Shown here: one piece after another, positions 17,235-25,258 of the stretch
How the letters are laid out: each line of letters begins with the position of its first letter
How positions within the stretch are numbered: the first letter of the stretch is position 1
Assembly: GCA_016213325.1 (NCBI GenBank)
Contig: JACRAY010000024.1
Location: forward strand, 186,001-250,000
DNA length: 64,000 nucleotides
From: Burkholderiales bacterium
GTDB lineage: Bacteria > Pseudomonadota > Gammaproteobacteria > Burkholderiales > Burkholderiaceae_C
Direction of reading: 5' to 3'
Notes under the pieces: model-generated
Seen by the model: the letters and a program-made list of their open reading frames with translations, nothing else
Database searches by the model: none
What the model was told of the DNA's origin: nothing
Program-made: the position numbers and the translations under genes

Positions 17235-17450
17235 TCACCTGACCTTGATGACGACCTTGCCCTTGGCGCGGCCCCCTTCGACGTACGCCAGTGCCTCGTT
17301 GGTCGAGGCGAAGGGAAAGAGCCGATCGATCACGGGGCGGATGACGCCCGCGTCGACGAGGCGGGTGATTTCGCGCAGCCGCGGGGCCGGGACGTCGGTC
17401 AACCGCAACGCGCTCTTCTTTCCATATCGGCCAAGGACAAATGCCTTCAT
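17235..17450 (-). pseudogene. Internally deleted zinc-type alcohol dehydrogenase/quinone reductase
   Basis: A 71-codon frame joins the N-terminal strand of an MDR protein (MKAFVLGRYGKKSALRLTDV) directly to the MDR C terminus (DAGVIRPVIDRLFPF, then EALAYVEGGRAKGKVVIKVR). A full-length relative is over 300 residues, so about 240 codons, including the whole nucleotide-binding domain and catalytic region, have been lost in frame. The product cannot be an active dehydrogenase. It sits between the SDR gene and a TetR remnant. Confidence 0.75.
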
Positions 17451-17471
17451 CGTGGGATCCAGTCTGTTCGT

Positions 17472-17485
17472 ATGATGATCGTCAT
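17472..17485. promoter_or_regulatory. TetR-type operator before the deleted dehydrogenase
   Basis: ATGATGATCGTCAT, an imperfect palindrome 21 bases before the dehydrogenase start. It matches the perfect dyad at the TetR remnant's start (17754-17767) at 12 of 14 positions, consensus ATGATGWTCRTCAT. Confidence 0.5.
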
Positions 17486-17531
17486 ATCCATGGGCGAGCG
17501 AAAGAGGCGCGACTGCGCGCATGCGGGTGCA

Positions 17532-17755
17532 TCACCGGGGGCTCAGGTACTTGATTGCGGCCGCACACAGCCTGTCGGTCAGTGCCGGCTCGTCGACGGC
17601 GCGGGCCAGCACCAGCGTGCCCACCGTCGCGGCGACACGGGCCCGGTCCGCCGCTTCCGCCAACATCGCCGGATGGCCCGCGCGGCGACCGACACGATGC
17701 GCTCGTGGGAGGCCTCCTTGGCGGCAGCCCGCGCGTTGTGTCTTGAATGTCGCAT
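17532..17755 (-). pseudogene. Deleted and frameshifted TetR repressor remnant
   Basis: From 17755 the frame reads MRHSRHNARAAAKEASHERI, the start of a TetR DNA-binding domain. After about 30 residues it breaks, and a different frame continues with the end of a TetR ligand domain (TVGTLVLARAVDEPAL, then LCAAAIKYLSPR) to a TGA at 17532. The recognition helix and most of the ligand domain are gone. A perfect 18-bp dyad overlaps its start. Confidence 0.6.
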
Positions 17756-17769
17756 GATGTTCATCATGC
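17752..17769. promoter_or_regulatory. Perfect dyad at the start of the TetR remnant
   Basis: GCATGATG-TT-CATCATGC: 8-bp arms, 2-base centre. It covers the ATG region of the TetR remnant, as expected for an autoregulatory operator. The core recurs at 17472-17485 before the dehydrogenase remnant. The 131 bases from 17770 to 17900 hold nothing else that I recognise. Confidence 0.55.
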
Positions 17770-17900
17770 CAATGTTGGACGGCCGTGTCAACCCGGACTG
17801 CGGCGGGGGCTCGCACGGCGAAGTCCGGGTCGTAGCTGCGGCTGCGAAGCGTAGGACCGGGCCTACGAGGGACGGGCCCTCCTCATGCCTAAGATGCCTT

Positions 17901-20342
17901 GTGCAGCCCCAACAAGCCCAAGCCCTGCTGGAGCTGGTCGAACGCTCGACTTCCACCGGCGTCTGGGCGTTCGACCTCGTGCAGGGCCGCCTGCAGTGGT
18001 CGGACCAGCTCGCGCTGATCCACGGTGCGGCGCCCGGCTACGCGCCGCTGGCCACCGAGCCCTTCACGCACGTGGTCCAAGAACAGCGCGACGCACTGGC
18101 GTCGCTCGTTCGCCAGTGCGAGCGCCACGGCACGCCGTTCGACACCGAGGTGCAGGTCGTCACGCTGCAGGGGCGCCGCATCTGGGTGCGATACGTGGGC
18201 CGCGCCGTGACGGGCGGCGACGGCCGCATCACGGGCATCGAAGGCCTGGTGCAGGAGGTCGCGCCGCATGGCCACCCCGAGGGCACGCTGCTGCGACACA
18301 CCGTGAGCATGGGTGGCGCCATGGGCAGCGGCGAAGCCTTCGCCACCATCGACCCGCACGGGCGCATCACGTACGTCAACGAGAAGGCCGAGCAGCTGCT
18401 GGGCCTGCCCGGCGCCGGCCTGATCGGCCGCAGCATCTGGGCGCTGTTCCGCAAGCGCGCGCGGCTGAAGCTCGAAGAGCAGTTCCGCCAGGCGCTGGCG
18501 CGCAACGCCAGCTTCGAGGTCGCGGAGATGGACGCGCGCATGGCGCACTGGCTGGAACTGCGCGCCTACCCATTCGGCGCGGGGCTGGCCGTGCACTTGC
18601 GCGACGTCACCGCGCGCCACAAGGCGCAGGAGCAGCTGGTGCTGCTGGAAGGCAGCATCGCACGGCTGAACGACATCGTCATCATCACCGAGGCGGGCCC
18701 GTTCGCCTACCCCGGACCGCGGATCGTGTTCGTCAACGAAGCCTTCGAGCGGCGCACCGGCTACGCGAAGGAAGAGGTGCTGGGGCGCACGCCGCGCATC
18801 CTGCAGGGCGCCAAGACGGACCGCGCCGTGCTCGACCGCATCCGCTCGGCCATGGAGCAATGGGAGCGCGTGCGGGTGGACATCGTCAACTACACCAAGG
18901 CCGGCGAGCCCTTCTGGGTGGACCTCGACGTGTCGCCGGTGTGGGACCGCGAGCGCAAGCTCACGCATTGGGTGGCGGTGGGACGCGACATCACCGAGCG
19001 CAAGAACGCCGAGGAGAAGATCCAGTACCTGGCCTTCTACGACCCGCTCACCCAGCTGCCCAACCGGCAACTGCTGATGGACCGGCTGCAGGATGCAGTG
19101 GCGGCGGGCCGCGAAGGCGCGCTGATGTTCATCGACCTCGACAACTTCAAGGTGCTCAACGACACCATGGGTCACCAGAAAGGCGACCTGCTGCTGCAGC
19201 AGGTGGCCAGACGGCTGCGCTCCTGCGTGTCCGCGCCCGACCTGGTGGCGCGGCTGGGCGGCGACGAGTTCGTGATCCTGCTGGAAGACCGCGAAGACAA
19301 GCCGCTGGACCCGGCCGAGGCCGCGCACGCGGTGAGCCACCGCGTGCTTTCGGCGCTGGGCGAGCCCTATGTGCTGCCGGGCTGCCTGCACCACGGCACC
19401 TGCAGCATCGGTGTCACGCTGTTCGGGCGCGAACCGTCAGCCATGAGCGAGCTGCTGAAGCAGGCTGACCTGGCGATGTACGGCGCGAAGAACGCAGGCC
19501 GCGACACCGTGCGCTTCTTCGACCCCGGCATGCAGCTGCTGGCCACGGCGCACGCCGCACTCGCAGCCGACCTGCGCCAGGCGTGGCGCGACAAGGCGCT
19601 GCAGGTCGAGTACCAGCCCCAGGTGGGACCGGCCGGAATGACCGGCGCGGAGGCGCTGCTGCGCTGGGACCATGCGCAGCGCGGTGTGGTCGCGCCGTCG
19701 GACTTCGTGCCGGCGGCCGAGGAGACGGGCCTGATCATCCCCATCGGCCGCTGGGTGCTGGAGACCGCTTGCGCGCAGCTCGCGCAATGGGCCAGGCGCG
19801 CGGACCGCTCGCACCTGGAGATCGCCGTGAACGTGAGCGTCGCGCAGTTCCGCCACCCCGACTTCGTCGACGAGGTCATGCGGGCCGTGGTGGCGAGCGG
19901 CATCGAGCCGCGCAAGCTCACGCTGGAACTCACCGAAAGCCTGCTGGCCGATGGCATCGAGGTGACGGTCGCCAAGATGGGCAGCCTGAAGGACATGGGC
20001 GTGCAGCTGTCGCTCGACGACTTCGGCATCGGCTACTCGGCCCTTTCGTACCTCAAGCGGCTGCCGCTCGACCAGTTGAAGATCGACCGCGAGTTCGTGA
20101 AGGAGATCCTGACCGACACCAACGACGCGGCGATCGCTCGCACGATCATCGGGCTGGCGCGCAGCCTGGGGCTGGACGTTGTGGCCGAAGGCGTGGAGAG
20201 CGAGGCGCAGCGCGACTACCTGGCGCGGCAGGGCTGCGAAAGGTACCAGGGCTACCTGTTCTGCCACCCGCTGCCCATCGAGCGGCTGGAGGCCTTCATG
20301 GACGCGTTGCCTACACCGGAGCCATCTGCAGCGGTGAAGTGA
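17901..20342 (+). CDS. PAS-PAS-PAS-GGDEF-EAL cyclic-di-GMP protein
   Basis: 813 residues from a GTG; no upstream ATG in this frame gives sensible protein. Two to three PAS domains cover about 1-375 (the last contains FVNEAFERRTGYAKEEVLGR and is followed by a PAC motif). A GGDEF domain follows with an intact RLGGDEF near 450, then an EAL domain with EALLRW near 583, DDFGIGYSALSYLKRLP and EGVES. Both catalytic signatures are intact, so it may make and degrade c-di-GMP, with the PAS domains as sensors. No membrane segment, so cytoplasmic. Its 3' end overlaps the convergent gene by 32 bases. Confidence 0.9.
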   Translation: MQPQQAQALLELVERSTSTGVWAFDLVQGRLQWSDQLALIHGAAPGYAPLATEPFTHVVQEQRDALASLVRQCERHGTPFDTEVQVVTLQGRRIWVRYVGRAVTGGDGRITGIEGLVQEVAPHGHPEGTLLRHTVSMGGAMGSGEAFATIDPHGRITYVNEKAEQLLGLPGAGLIGRSIWALFRKRARLKLEEQFRQALARNASFEVAEMDARMAHWLELRAYPFGAGLAVHLRDVTARHKAQEQLVLLEGSIARLNDIVIITEAGPFAYPGPRIVFVNEAFERRTGYAKEEVLGRTPRILQGAKTDRAVLDRIRSAMEQWERVRVDIVNYTKAGEPFWVDLDVSPVWDRERKLTHWVAVGRDITERKNAEEKIQYLAFYDPLTQLPNRQLLMDRLQDAVAAGREGALMFIDLDNFKVLNDTMGHQKGDLLLQQVARRLRSCVSAPDLVARLGGDEFVILLEDREDKPLDPAEAAHAVSHRVLSALGEPYVLPGCLHHGTCSIGVTLFGREPSAMSELLKQADLAMYGAKNAGRDTVRFFDPGMQLLATAHAALAADLRQAWRDKALQVEYQPQVGPAGMTGAEALLRWDHAQRGVVAPSDFVPAAEETGLIIPIGRWVLETACAQLAQWARRADRSHLEIAVNVSVAQFRHPDFVDEVMRAVVASGIEPRKLTLELTESLLADGIEVTVAKMGSLKDMGVQLSLDDFGIGYSALSYLKRLPLDQLKIDREFVKEILTDTNDAAIARTIIGLARSLGLDVVAEGVESEAQRDYLARQGCERYQGYLFCHPLPIERLEAFMDALPTPEPSAAVK

Positions 20343-21057
20343 TGAGCGCGCGCGGCAGCGTGAGCGCCAGGCCGTCGGCAGCGCGCTCCAGCGTGGCATC
20401 CTCGGCATCGGCCAGTGCCTGCAGTTCGTCCCAGTCCAACAACGGCCGCGGCGTTGCGTCGGTCGCCGGCGGCATCGACGCATCCGGCTGCTGCTGGCGC
20501 GGGCGCATCGTCAGGCGCAGCACGGCGTCGCTGCCGCGCACTTCCCCGGTGACCACGATCTCGCAGGCGGCAGGCGCGGAGTCAGCCAGCATCACGAGCG
20601 AGGCCGCCAGCAGGCTGCGCACGGCATTGCGGCAGACTTCGAATCCGGTGGGCTCCACCTCGTTCAACAGGGCAAAGCCGCGGAAGTTGAAGCTGGCAGC
20701 CAGCAGCGTGACGCACTCGGTTACCCCCTGCTGCAGCGCCACGCTCTCTTCGTCGCCCGCGTCGATCCAACTCGTCACTTTCAGGCAGCCGGCAACCGCA
20801 TCACGTGCGAGGCGGTTGAGCTTGGACACGCTGGATTGCAGGTCGGTGGGGTTCACGGAGCCGCGCTCGATGCGTGCGTTCAGCATCTCGGCCATCATCG
20901 CCACGGCCTGCAGGCCGACGACCATGTCGTGCCTGAGGGCCGGGGCCACGCGGCGCAACACTGTCTGGCGCGCGGCATTCGCCATGCTGCGCCGGCGCGC
21001 GGCCTTGGCGTCGTCATCGGCCTGGATTGCGATCACTGGCTCCTCGGTGGCAAACAC
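20311..21057 (-). CDS. Histidine-kinase-like DHp protein without clear catalytic ATPase motifs
   Basis: 248 residues. Residues ~38-60 (RRVAPALRHDMVVGLQAVAMM) resemble the H-box helix of a histidine kinase dimerisation domain, followed by a second helix. The C-terminal half is reminiscent of a GHKL ATPase fold, but no N, G1 or G2 box can be seen, so it may be a degenerate kinase or phosphotransfer protein. There are no membrane segments. It overlaps the 3' end of the c-di-GMP gene tail-to-tail. The function is uncertain. Confidence 0.65.
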   Translation of the reverse strand: MFATEEPVIAIQADDDAKAARRRSMANAARQTVLRRVAPALRHDMVVGLQAVAMMAEMLNARIERGSVNPTDLQSSVSKLNRLARDAVAGCLKVTSWIDAGDEESVALQQGVTECVTLLAASFNFRGFALLNEVEPTGFEVCRNAVRSLLAASLVMLADSAPAACEIVVTGEVRGSDAVLRLTMRPRQQQPDASMPPATDATPRPLLDWDELQALADAEDATLERAADGLALTLPRALITSPLQMAPV

Positions 21058-21117
21058 TTCGCTGGGTCCTTTTGGCTGCTGCCGGGCCAGTCTGGCCCAA
21101 GGGTGCCGCCATCGGTG

Positions 21118-22029
21118 TCAGCCCCGCGCCTTCGCGCCTGTAGGAGAGGCGCCGAGCTCATCTGCGAGAAAATCGAACAGCGCGCGCGTGCGCGCGGTGT
21201 GCTGTACGTCGGGATGCATCAGTACCCAGAGCGGCTTGCGCAACGCGGGTACCGGCGCTTCCAGGCGGACCAGCTGCGGACGTGCTGCCAACAGCGGCTG
21301 GGGGACGAACCCGATCCCGACTCCCTGCTCGACTGCGTCGGCCACGGCCACGATGCTGTCGACGCGCATGACCACCTGGCCGGGCGCCACGTTCTCACGC
21401 AGCCAGCGGTTGAACGTGCCGAAAGCGAGCGATTCGTCGACTGCGACCCAGCGTTCATGCCGGATGTCACGGTCGCTGGCGGACGGCCTGCGATAGCGGC
21501 GGGCCGCACACAACACGGAGTCGATGTGCCCGACCTGCCGGGCCACGAGCCCCGGCGGCGCCTTGTCGGCGCCGCGCACTGCAATGTCGGCTTGGTCCCG
21601 GCTGAGTGCGGCAAAGGCGTAATCGGTCACCAGCTGGATCCGCACCTGCGCGTGGCGGCGCCTGAACCGGGCGAGCAGCGGCATGAGGAGCCCTTCGACC
21701 ACGACGTCGCTGGAGGTCACCCGCACCACGCCTCGAACTGCCGCGTCGAGGCCGCGCAGCTTCCGCTCGGCGCTCTCCGCCTGTTCGGCCAGCCCTTCCA
21801 GGCGGTCGGCCAGCTCGTTGCCTGCCGAGGTGAGGGCGTAGCCTCCGGGCAGCCGGTCGAAGAGCCGGCTGCCGAGCTGGCCCTCGAGGGCAGCGATCCG
21901 GCGCAGCACCGTGGAGTGGTTGACGCCCAGCCGTTCGGCAGCCGACTTCAGCGAGCCGCTATCGGCCACTGCCTGGAAGTACTGCAGGTTTCCCCAGTCG
22001 ATCGATCGGGTCGCAGGCGGCCGGTTCAT
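21118..22029 (-). CDS. LysR family regulator (second of a tandem pair)
   Basis: 303 residues. The winged helix is at the N terminus (IDWGNLQYFQAVADSGSL, then LGVNHSTVLRRIAALEGQLG), followed by a LysR substrate domain. It starts within the stop of the upstream LysR gene (4-base overlap), so the two are co-translated. The two proteins are similar throughout their DNA-binding domains, indicating a tandem duplication. The cognate target is probably the divergent GST pair. Confidence 0.9.
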   Translation of the reverse strand: MNRPPATRSIDWGNLQYFQAVADSGSLKSAAERLGVNHSTVLRRIAALEGQLGSRLFDRLPGGYALTSAGNELADRLEGLAEQAESAERKLRGLDAAVRGVVRVTSSDVVVEGLLMPLLARFRRRHAQVRIQLVTDYAFAALSRDQADIAVRGADKAPPGLVARQVGHIDSVLCAARRYRRPSASDRDIRHERWVAVDESLAFGTFNRWLRENVAPGQVVMRVDSIVAVADAVEQGVGIGFVPQPLLAARPQLVRLEAPVPALRKPLWVLMHPDVQHTARTRALFDFLADELGASPTGAKARG

Positions 22030-22934
22030 CGTGGCCTCGGCGCGAGCCGGCCGTCGTTCGCCAGGCGTTCGAACATGAACTGGGCGAAGGCGCGCACGCG
22101 AGCCACCTGCCTGAGCGTGGGATGGGTGAGGATCCAGACCTGCGTATCCAGCGATGCGGGCGGCTTCCTGAGCGGCACCAGATCCGGTTGGGCATCGGCC
22201 AGCGGGCACAGCAGCATGGCGGCGCCCATGCCTTCCTTCACCGCGTGCAGCATGCCCACCAGGCTGTCCACGCTCATCACCACCCGTTCGGCCGGAACGT
22301 TGGCAGCCAGCCATTTGGCCTGTTCGAGGTGCGCCAGTGCGGCATCGGGCGCGATCCAGTCCATCGCGGCCAGTTCCGGCCGGCGCCCGAACGAACCCAG
22401 GTAAGCCTTCGATGCATAGGGGCCGGTGCGGATGTTGCCGACATGCCGGCCGACCAGGTTCTCCGGCGGCCGGTTCGACCCCCGGATCGCGACATCGGCT
22501 TCGCGGCGCGTGAGGCTCAGGAAGTGGTTGTTGACCGCAACGCGCAGGCTCACCTGGGGATGACCGGCCTGGAACTCGCGCAGCAACGGCATCAGCAGCC
22601 CGTGTGCGAGCGTGTCGGTGGTGGTCAGGCGCACTTCGCCGCGCAGTTCGGCGTCGTGGCCCTGCATGCCGAGGCGCGAAGCCTCGAGCCTGGCGCCCAT
22701 GCCAGCAAGGCCCGACAGCAGGTCGCGCCCGGCCGGCGTCGGCACGTAGGCACCACCGCGCTGGAAGAGCTCCACGCCCAGCTCGCGCTCCAGGGCCTGC
22801 ACGCGCCTGAGGACCGTCGCGTGGTTGACCTGCAGCCGCTGCGCCGCGCGCGAGAGCGAGCCGGCATCGCAGACGGCGGCAAACACCTGGAAGGCACCCC
22901 AGTCCATAGGGCGCTGCGCAGGCTTCGTTGCCAT
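22026..22934 (-). CDS. LysR family regulator (first of a tandem pair, divergent from GSTs)
   Basis: 302 residues. ATG at 22934 has AAGGA six bases upstream; a longer frame to 23012 is not needed. The helix-turn-helix is MDWGAFQVFAAVCDAGSL followed by LQVNHATVLRRVQALERELG. The C-terminal domain is the usual periplasmic-binding-like effector fold. It is divergent from the GST gene across 132 bases holding nested dyads, so it probably controls that gene and itself. The two tandem regulators may respond as a pair or a heteromer. Confidence 0.9.
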   Translation of the reverse strand: MATKPAQRPMDWGAFQVFAAVCDAGSLSRAAQRLQVNHATVLRRVQALERELGVELFQRGGAYVPTPAGRDLLSGLAGMGARLEASRLGMQGHDAELRGEVRLTTTDTLAHGLLMPLLREFQAGHPQVSLRVAVNNHFLSLTRREADVAIRGSNRPPENLVGRHVGNIRTGPYASKAYLGSFGRRPELAAMDWIAPDAALAHLEQAKWLAANVPAERVVMSVDSLVGMLHAVKEGMGAAMLLCPLADAQPDLVPLRKPPASLDTQVWILTHPTLRQVARVRAFAQFMFERLANDGRLAPRPR

Positions 22935-22959
22935 CGGTTGTCCTTCTCCGCTCGGGGGG

Positions 22960-23013
22960 TATGTGCATCCGTGCATATGAATTATGCGCGGATCCGGAAT
23001 TGGCATGCACATA
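22960..23013. promoter_or_regulatory. Nested dyads in the LysR/GST divergent promoter
   Basis: An inner dyad has ATCCGTGCATA (22967-22977) and TATGCGCGGAT (22983-22993), 10 of 11 complementary with a 5-base spacer. An outer perfect dyad has TATGTGCAT (22960-22968) and ATGCACATA (23005-23013). These are likely LysR binding sites. Confidence 0.6.
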
Positions 23014-23066
23014 ACCGGAGCCTAGATTCTGGCCCAAGTCCCACACCCAACCAAAGGAAACGACAC

Positions 23067-23687
23067 ATGAAGCTCTACTACTCCCCTGCCGCCTGCTCGC
23101 TGGCGGCTCACATCGTGGCCCGGGAGGCGGGCATTCCCGTCGAACTGGCCAGGGTCGACATCGGCAACCACACGCTCGAGGACGGCACCGACTACCACAC
23201 CATCAACGCGCGGGGCTACGTGCCCGCCCTGAAGCTGGATGACGGCACGCTGCTCACCGAGGTGACTGCCGTCGTGCAGTACCTCGGCGACCTCGCCCCC
23301 GAGTCCGGCATCGTGCCGCCCGCGGGCACGATGGAGCGCGTGCACCTGCAGGAGTGGCTGACCTTCGTCAGCAGCGAACTGCACAAGGCATTCAGTCCCT
23401 GGCTGTGGCACAAGGAGACTGCCGAGTCCACCCGTCGCTCGGTGAAGGAGCACCTGGCGGTACGCTTCGCCGAGATGGATCGCCTGCTGGCGCGGCAGCC
23501 GTACCTGCTGGGGGAGCGCTTCACTGCTGCCGACGCGTACGCCTTCGCCATCGTGAGCTGGAGCAACCTGCTCATGGTCAGCCTGAAACCGTACCCGGCC
23601 CTTGCTGCCTACCTGGACCGCGTCGCAGCCCGCCCGCAGGTCGCCGCGGCACTCGAGGCCGAAGGCCTGCTCCGGAAAGCCGCATGA
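23067..23687 (+). CDS. Glutathione S-transferase, beta-class-like
   Basis: 206 residues. The N-terminal thioredoxin-like domain begins MKLYYSPAACSLAAHIV with the beta-class Cys at position 10, and GYVPALKLDDGTLLTE carries the cis-Pro. The C-terminal helical domain contains FTAADAYAFAIVSW. Cytoplasmic conjugation or glutathione-dependent redox activity is the family role. AAAGGAAA precedes the ATG. The TGA overlaps the next GST start. Expression is probably set by the divergent LysR pair. Confidence 0.92.
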   Translation: MKLYYSPAACSLAAHIVAREAGIPVELARVDIGNHTLEDGTDYHTINARGYVPALKLDDGTLLTEVTAVVQYLGDLAPESGIVPPAGTMERVHLQEWLTFVSSELHKAFSPWLWHKETAESTRRSVKEHLAVRFAEMDRLLARQPYLLGERFTAADAYAFAIVSWSNLLMVSLKPYPALAAYLDRVAARPQVAAALEAEGLLRKAA

Positions 23688-24430
23688 TGGTCGCAGCCGA
23701 CAGCACGGTCCGGCCGGCGGCCCCGCTCCCCGGGCGTCGCCTGGTGCTGGTGAGTCACAGTCTTTGCCCGTACGTGCAGCGGGCGGTGATCGCGTTGCGG
23801 GAGAAGGGGGTCGCGTTCGAGCGCATCGACATCGACCTGGCGAACAAGCCGGCCTGGTTCCTCGCGCTCAGCCCGCTCGGCAAGACACCGCTGCTCCTGG
23901 TGCCGCGCGCGGGCCGCTTCGAGGCCGTGTTCGAGTCGGCGGCAATCTGCGAGTACCTCGACGAAACCGAGGCGCCGGCCCTGCACCCCGCCGAGCCGCT
24001 GGAGCGGGCGCGCCACCGCGCCTGGGTGGAAGTGGCATCGGCCACGCTAGACCTGGTCTGGCGGTACTACACGGCCCCGGATGCTGCCGCGCTGGAAGCA
24101 TGCCGGCTGGAACTGGCCGCGCGCTTCGGCCAGTGGGAGCGGGCACTGTCGCCCGGCCCGTGGTTCGGGGGAGACCGGTTCTCCCTGGTCGATGCCGCAT
24201 TCGCGCCCGTCCTGCGCTACTTCGAAGTGTTCGACTCCTTCCACCCGACGCGTCTCATTGCGCCTGGCTCGAAGCTGGCCCGCTGGGCCCGTGCGCTGGC
24301 GGCCCGTCCGTCGGTGCGTGCAGCCGTCTCGCCAGGCTATGCCCGCGCCCTGCGTGAGTTCGTCGAGCGGCAGCAAGGCGAACTGGGTCGCCTCTCTTCG
24401 AATGCCCCCACCACCAAGGAAACCTCATGA
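23684..24430 (+). CDS. Glutathione S-transferase, omega-like
   Basis: 248 residues. The active-site motif SHSLCPYVQRAVIALREKG has the Cys of omega/dehydroascorbate-reductase-type enzymes. LGKTPLLLVP provides the cis-Pro and FESAAICEYL the glutathione gamma-Glu contact. The helical C-terminal domain has FSLVDAAFAPVL. It overlaps the first GST by 4 bases and the following remnant by 4. Thiol transferase activity is more likely than conjugation, from the Cys. Confidence 0.88.
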   Translation: MMVAADSTVRPAAPLPGRRLVLVSHSLCPYVQRAVIALREKGVAFERIDIDLANKPAWFLALSPLGKTPLLLVPRAGRFEAVFESAAICEYLDETEAPALHPAEPLERARHRAWVEVASATLDLVWRYYTAPDAAALEACRLELAARFGQWERALSPGPWFGGDRFSLVDAAFAPVLRYFEVFDSFHPTRLIAPGSKLARWARALAARPSVRAAVSPGYARALREFVERQQGELGRLSSNAPTTKETS

Positions 24431-24651
24431 ACGCCCGCGACCGGCGGCTCGCGGCGTCCGGGGCTGCCGTGAAGCCCGAGTCCTGGATGGCCCAGGCCGG
24501 CGCCATTGCCGCCTGGGACATGGGCAAGGACGGTGCGCTCCCGCGCTTGGCGGAGATCACCTCGTCCGTGCTGGTGGCCAACGGCGCGAACAACATCATG
24601 CTCCACGCCTGCAACTCGTTCGGCCGGGAGGTGGCCGGTTTCCTCGGGTGA
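24427..24651 (+). pseudogene. Fragment of an alpha/beta hydrolase
   Basis: 74 residues. The middle (QAGAIAAWDMG... LAEITSSVLVANGANNIML) matches the region before the acidic residue of alpha/beta hydrolases ('P-V-L-V-x-N-G-x-x-D-x-M'), but the nucleophile elbow upstream and the catalytic His downstream are missing, and Asn replaces the usual Asp. It begins in the stop of the GST gene (ATGA). Probably the remainder of a third operon gene reduced by deletion. It could be a short real protein, but this seems less likely. Confidence 0.5.
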
Positions 24652-24691
24652 TCCCACCTGGGCAGGCCGGGCGCGCTATCCTTGCCCGATC

Positions 24692-25258
24692 ATGAGCAAG
24701 GCTTTCACGCGCGAAACCGACGCGGAAACGGACGAGGACGACAGCGCGGCATTGCCGCCGCTTGCTGCCGGCGGCAAGAACTACATGACCCCCGTCGGCT
24801 ACGCACGGCTGCGCGGCGAGCTGCTGCAGTTGATGGACGACGAGCGGCCGAAGGTGGTCGAGGCTGTCCACTGGGCTGCAAAGAACGGCGACCGTTCGGA
24901 AAACGGCGATTACATCTACGGCAAGAAGCGCCTGCGCGAGATCGACCGGCGCATCCGCTTCCTGACCAAGCGGCTGGAGATCGCCGAAGTGGTGGACCCG
25001 TCGCAGCACCACGGCCGCGACCAGGTGTTCTTCGGCGCCACCGTGACCTATGCCGAAGAGTCGGGGCAGGAACGCACCGTCACCATCCTCGGCATCGACG
25101 AGGCCGACAGCGCGCAAGGCCAGGTGAGCTGGATCTCGCCGATCGCGCGCGCCCTGCTGAAGGCTCGCGAAGGCGATGTCGTCAAGCTCGTGACGCCGGC
25201 GGGGGCGCAGGACATCGAAGTGCTGAAGGTGGCTTACCCGGTCAGTTCCCCGGCTTGA
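24692..25258 (+). CDS. greB: Transcription elongation factor GreB
   Basis: 188 residues. The N-terminal coiled coil and C-terminal FKBP-like domain of Gre factors are clear: NYMTPVGYARLRGELLQLMD, then AAKNGDRSENGDYIYGKKRL (the acidic tip with the paired acids needed for RNA cleavage) and SWISPIARALLKAREGD. GreB rather than GreA is chosen from the acidic N-terminal extension and the GDYIYGKKRLREIDRR signature. It rescues backtracked RNA polymerase. It is convergent with spoT (17-base overlap). Confidence 0.93.
   Translation: MSKAFTRETDAETDEDDSAALPPLAAGGKNYMTPVGYARLRGELLQLMDDERPKVVEAVHWAAKNGDRSENGDYIYGKKRLREIDRRIRFLTKRLEIAEVVDPSQHHGRDQVFFGATVTYAEESGQERTVTILGIDEADSAQGQVSWISPIARALLKAREGDVVKLVTPAGAQDIEVLKVAYPVSSPA

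Noticed and set aside
22935-23012. N-terminal extension of the first LysR gene to 23012
   Set aside because: The ATG at 22934 has a good AAGGA site and matches the family start; the extension covers the operator dyads.
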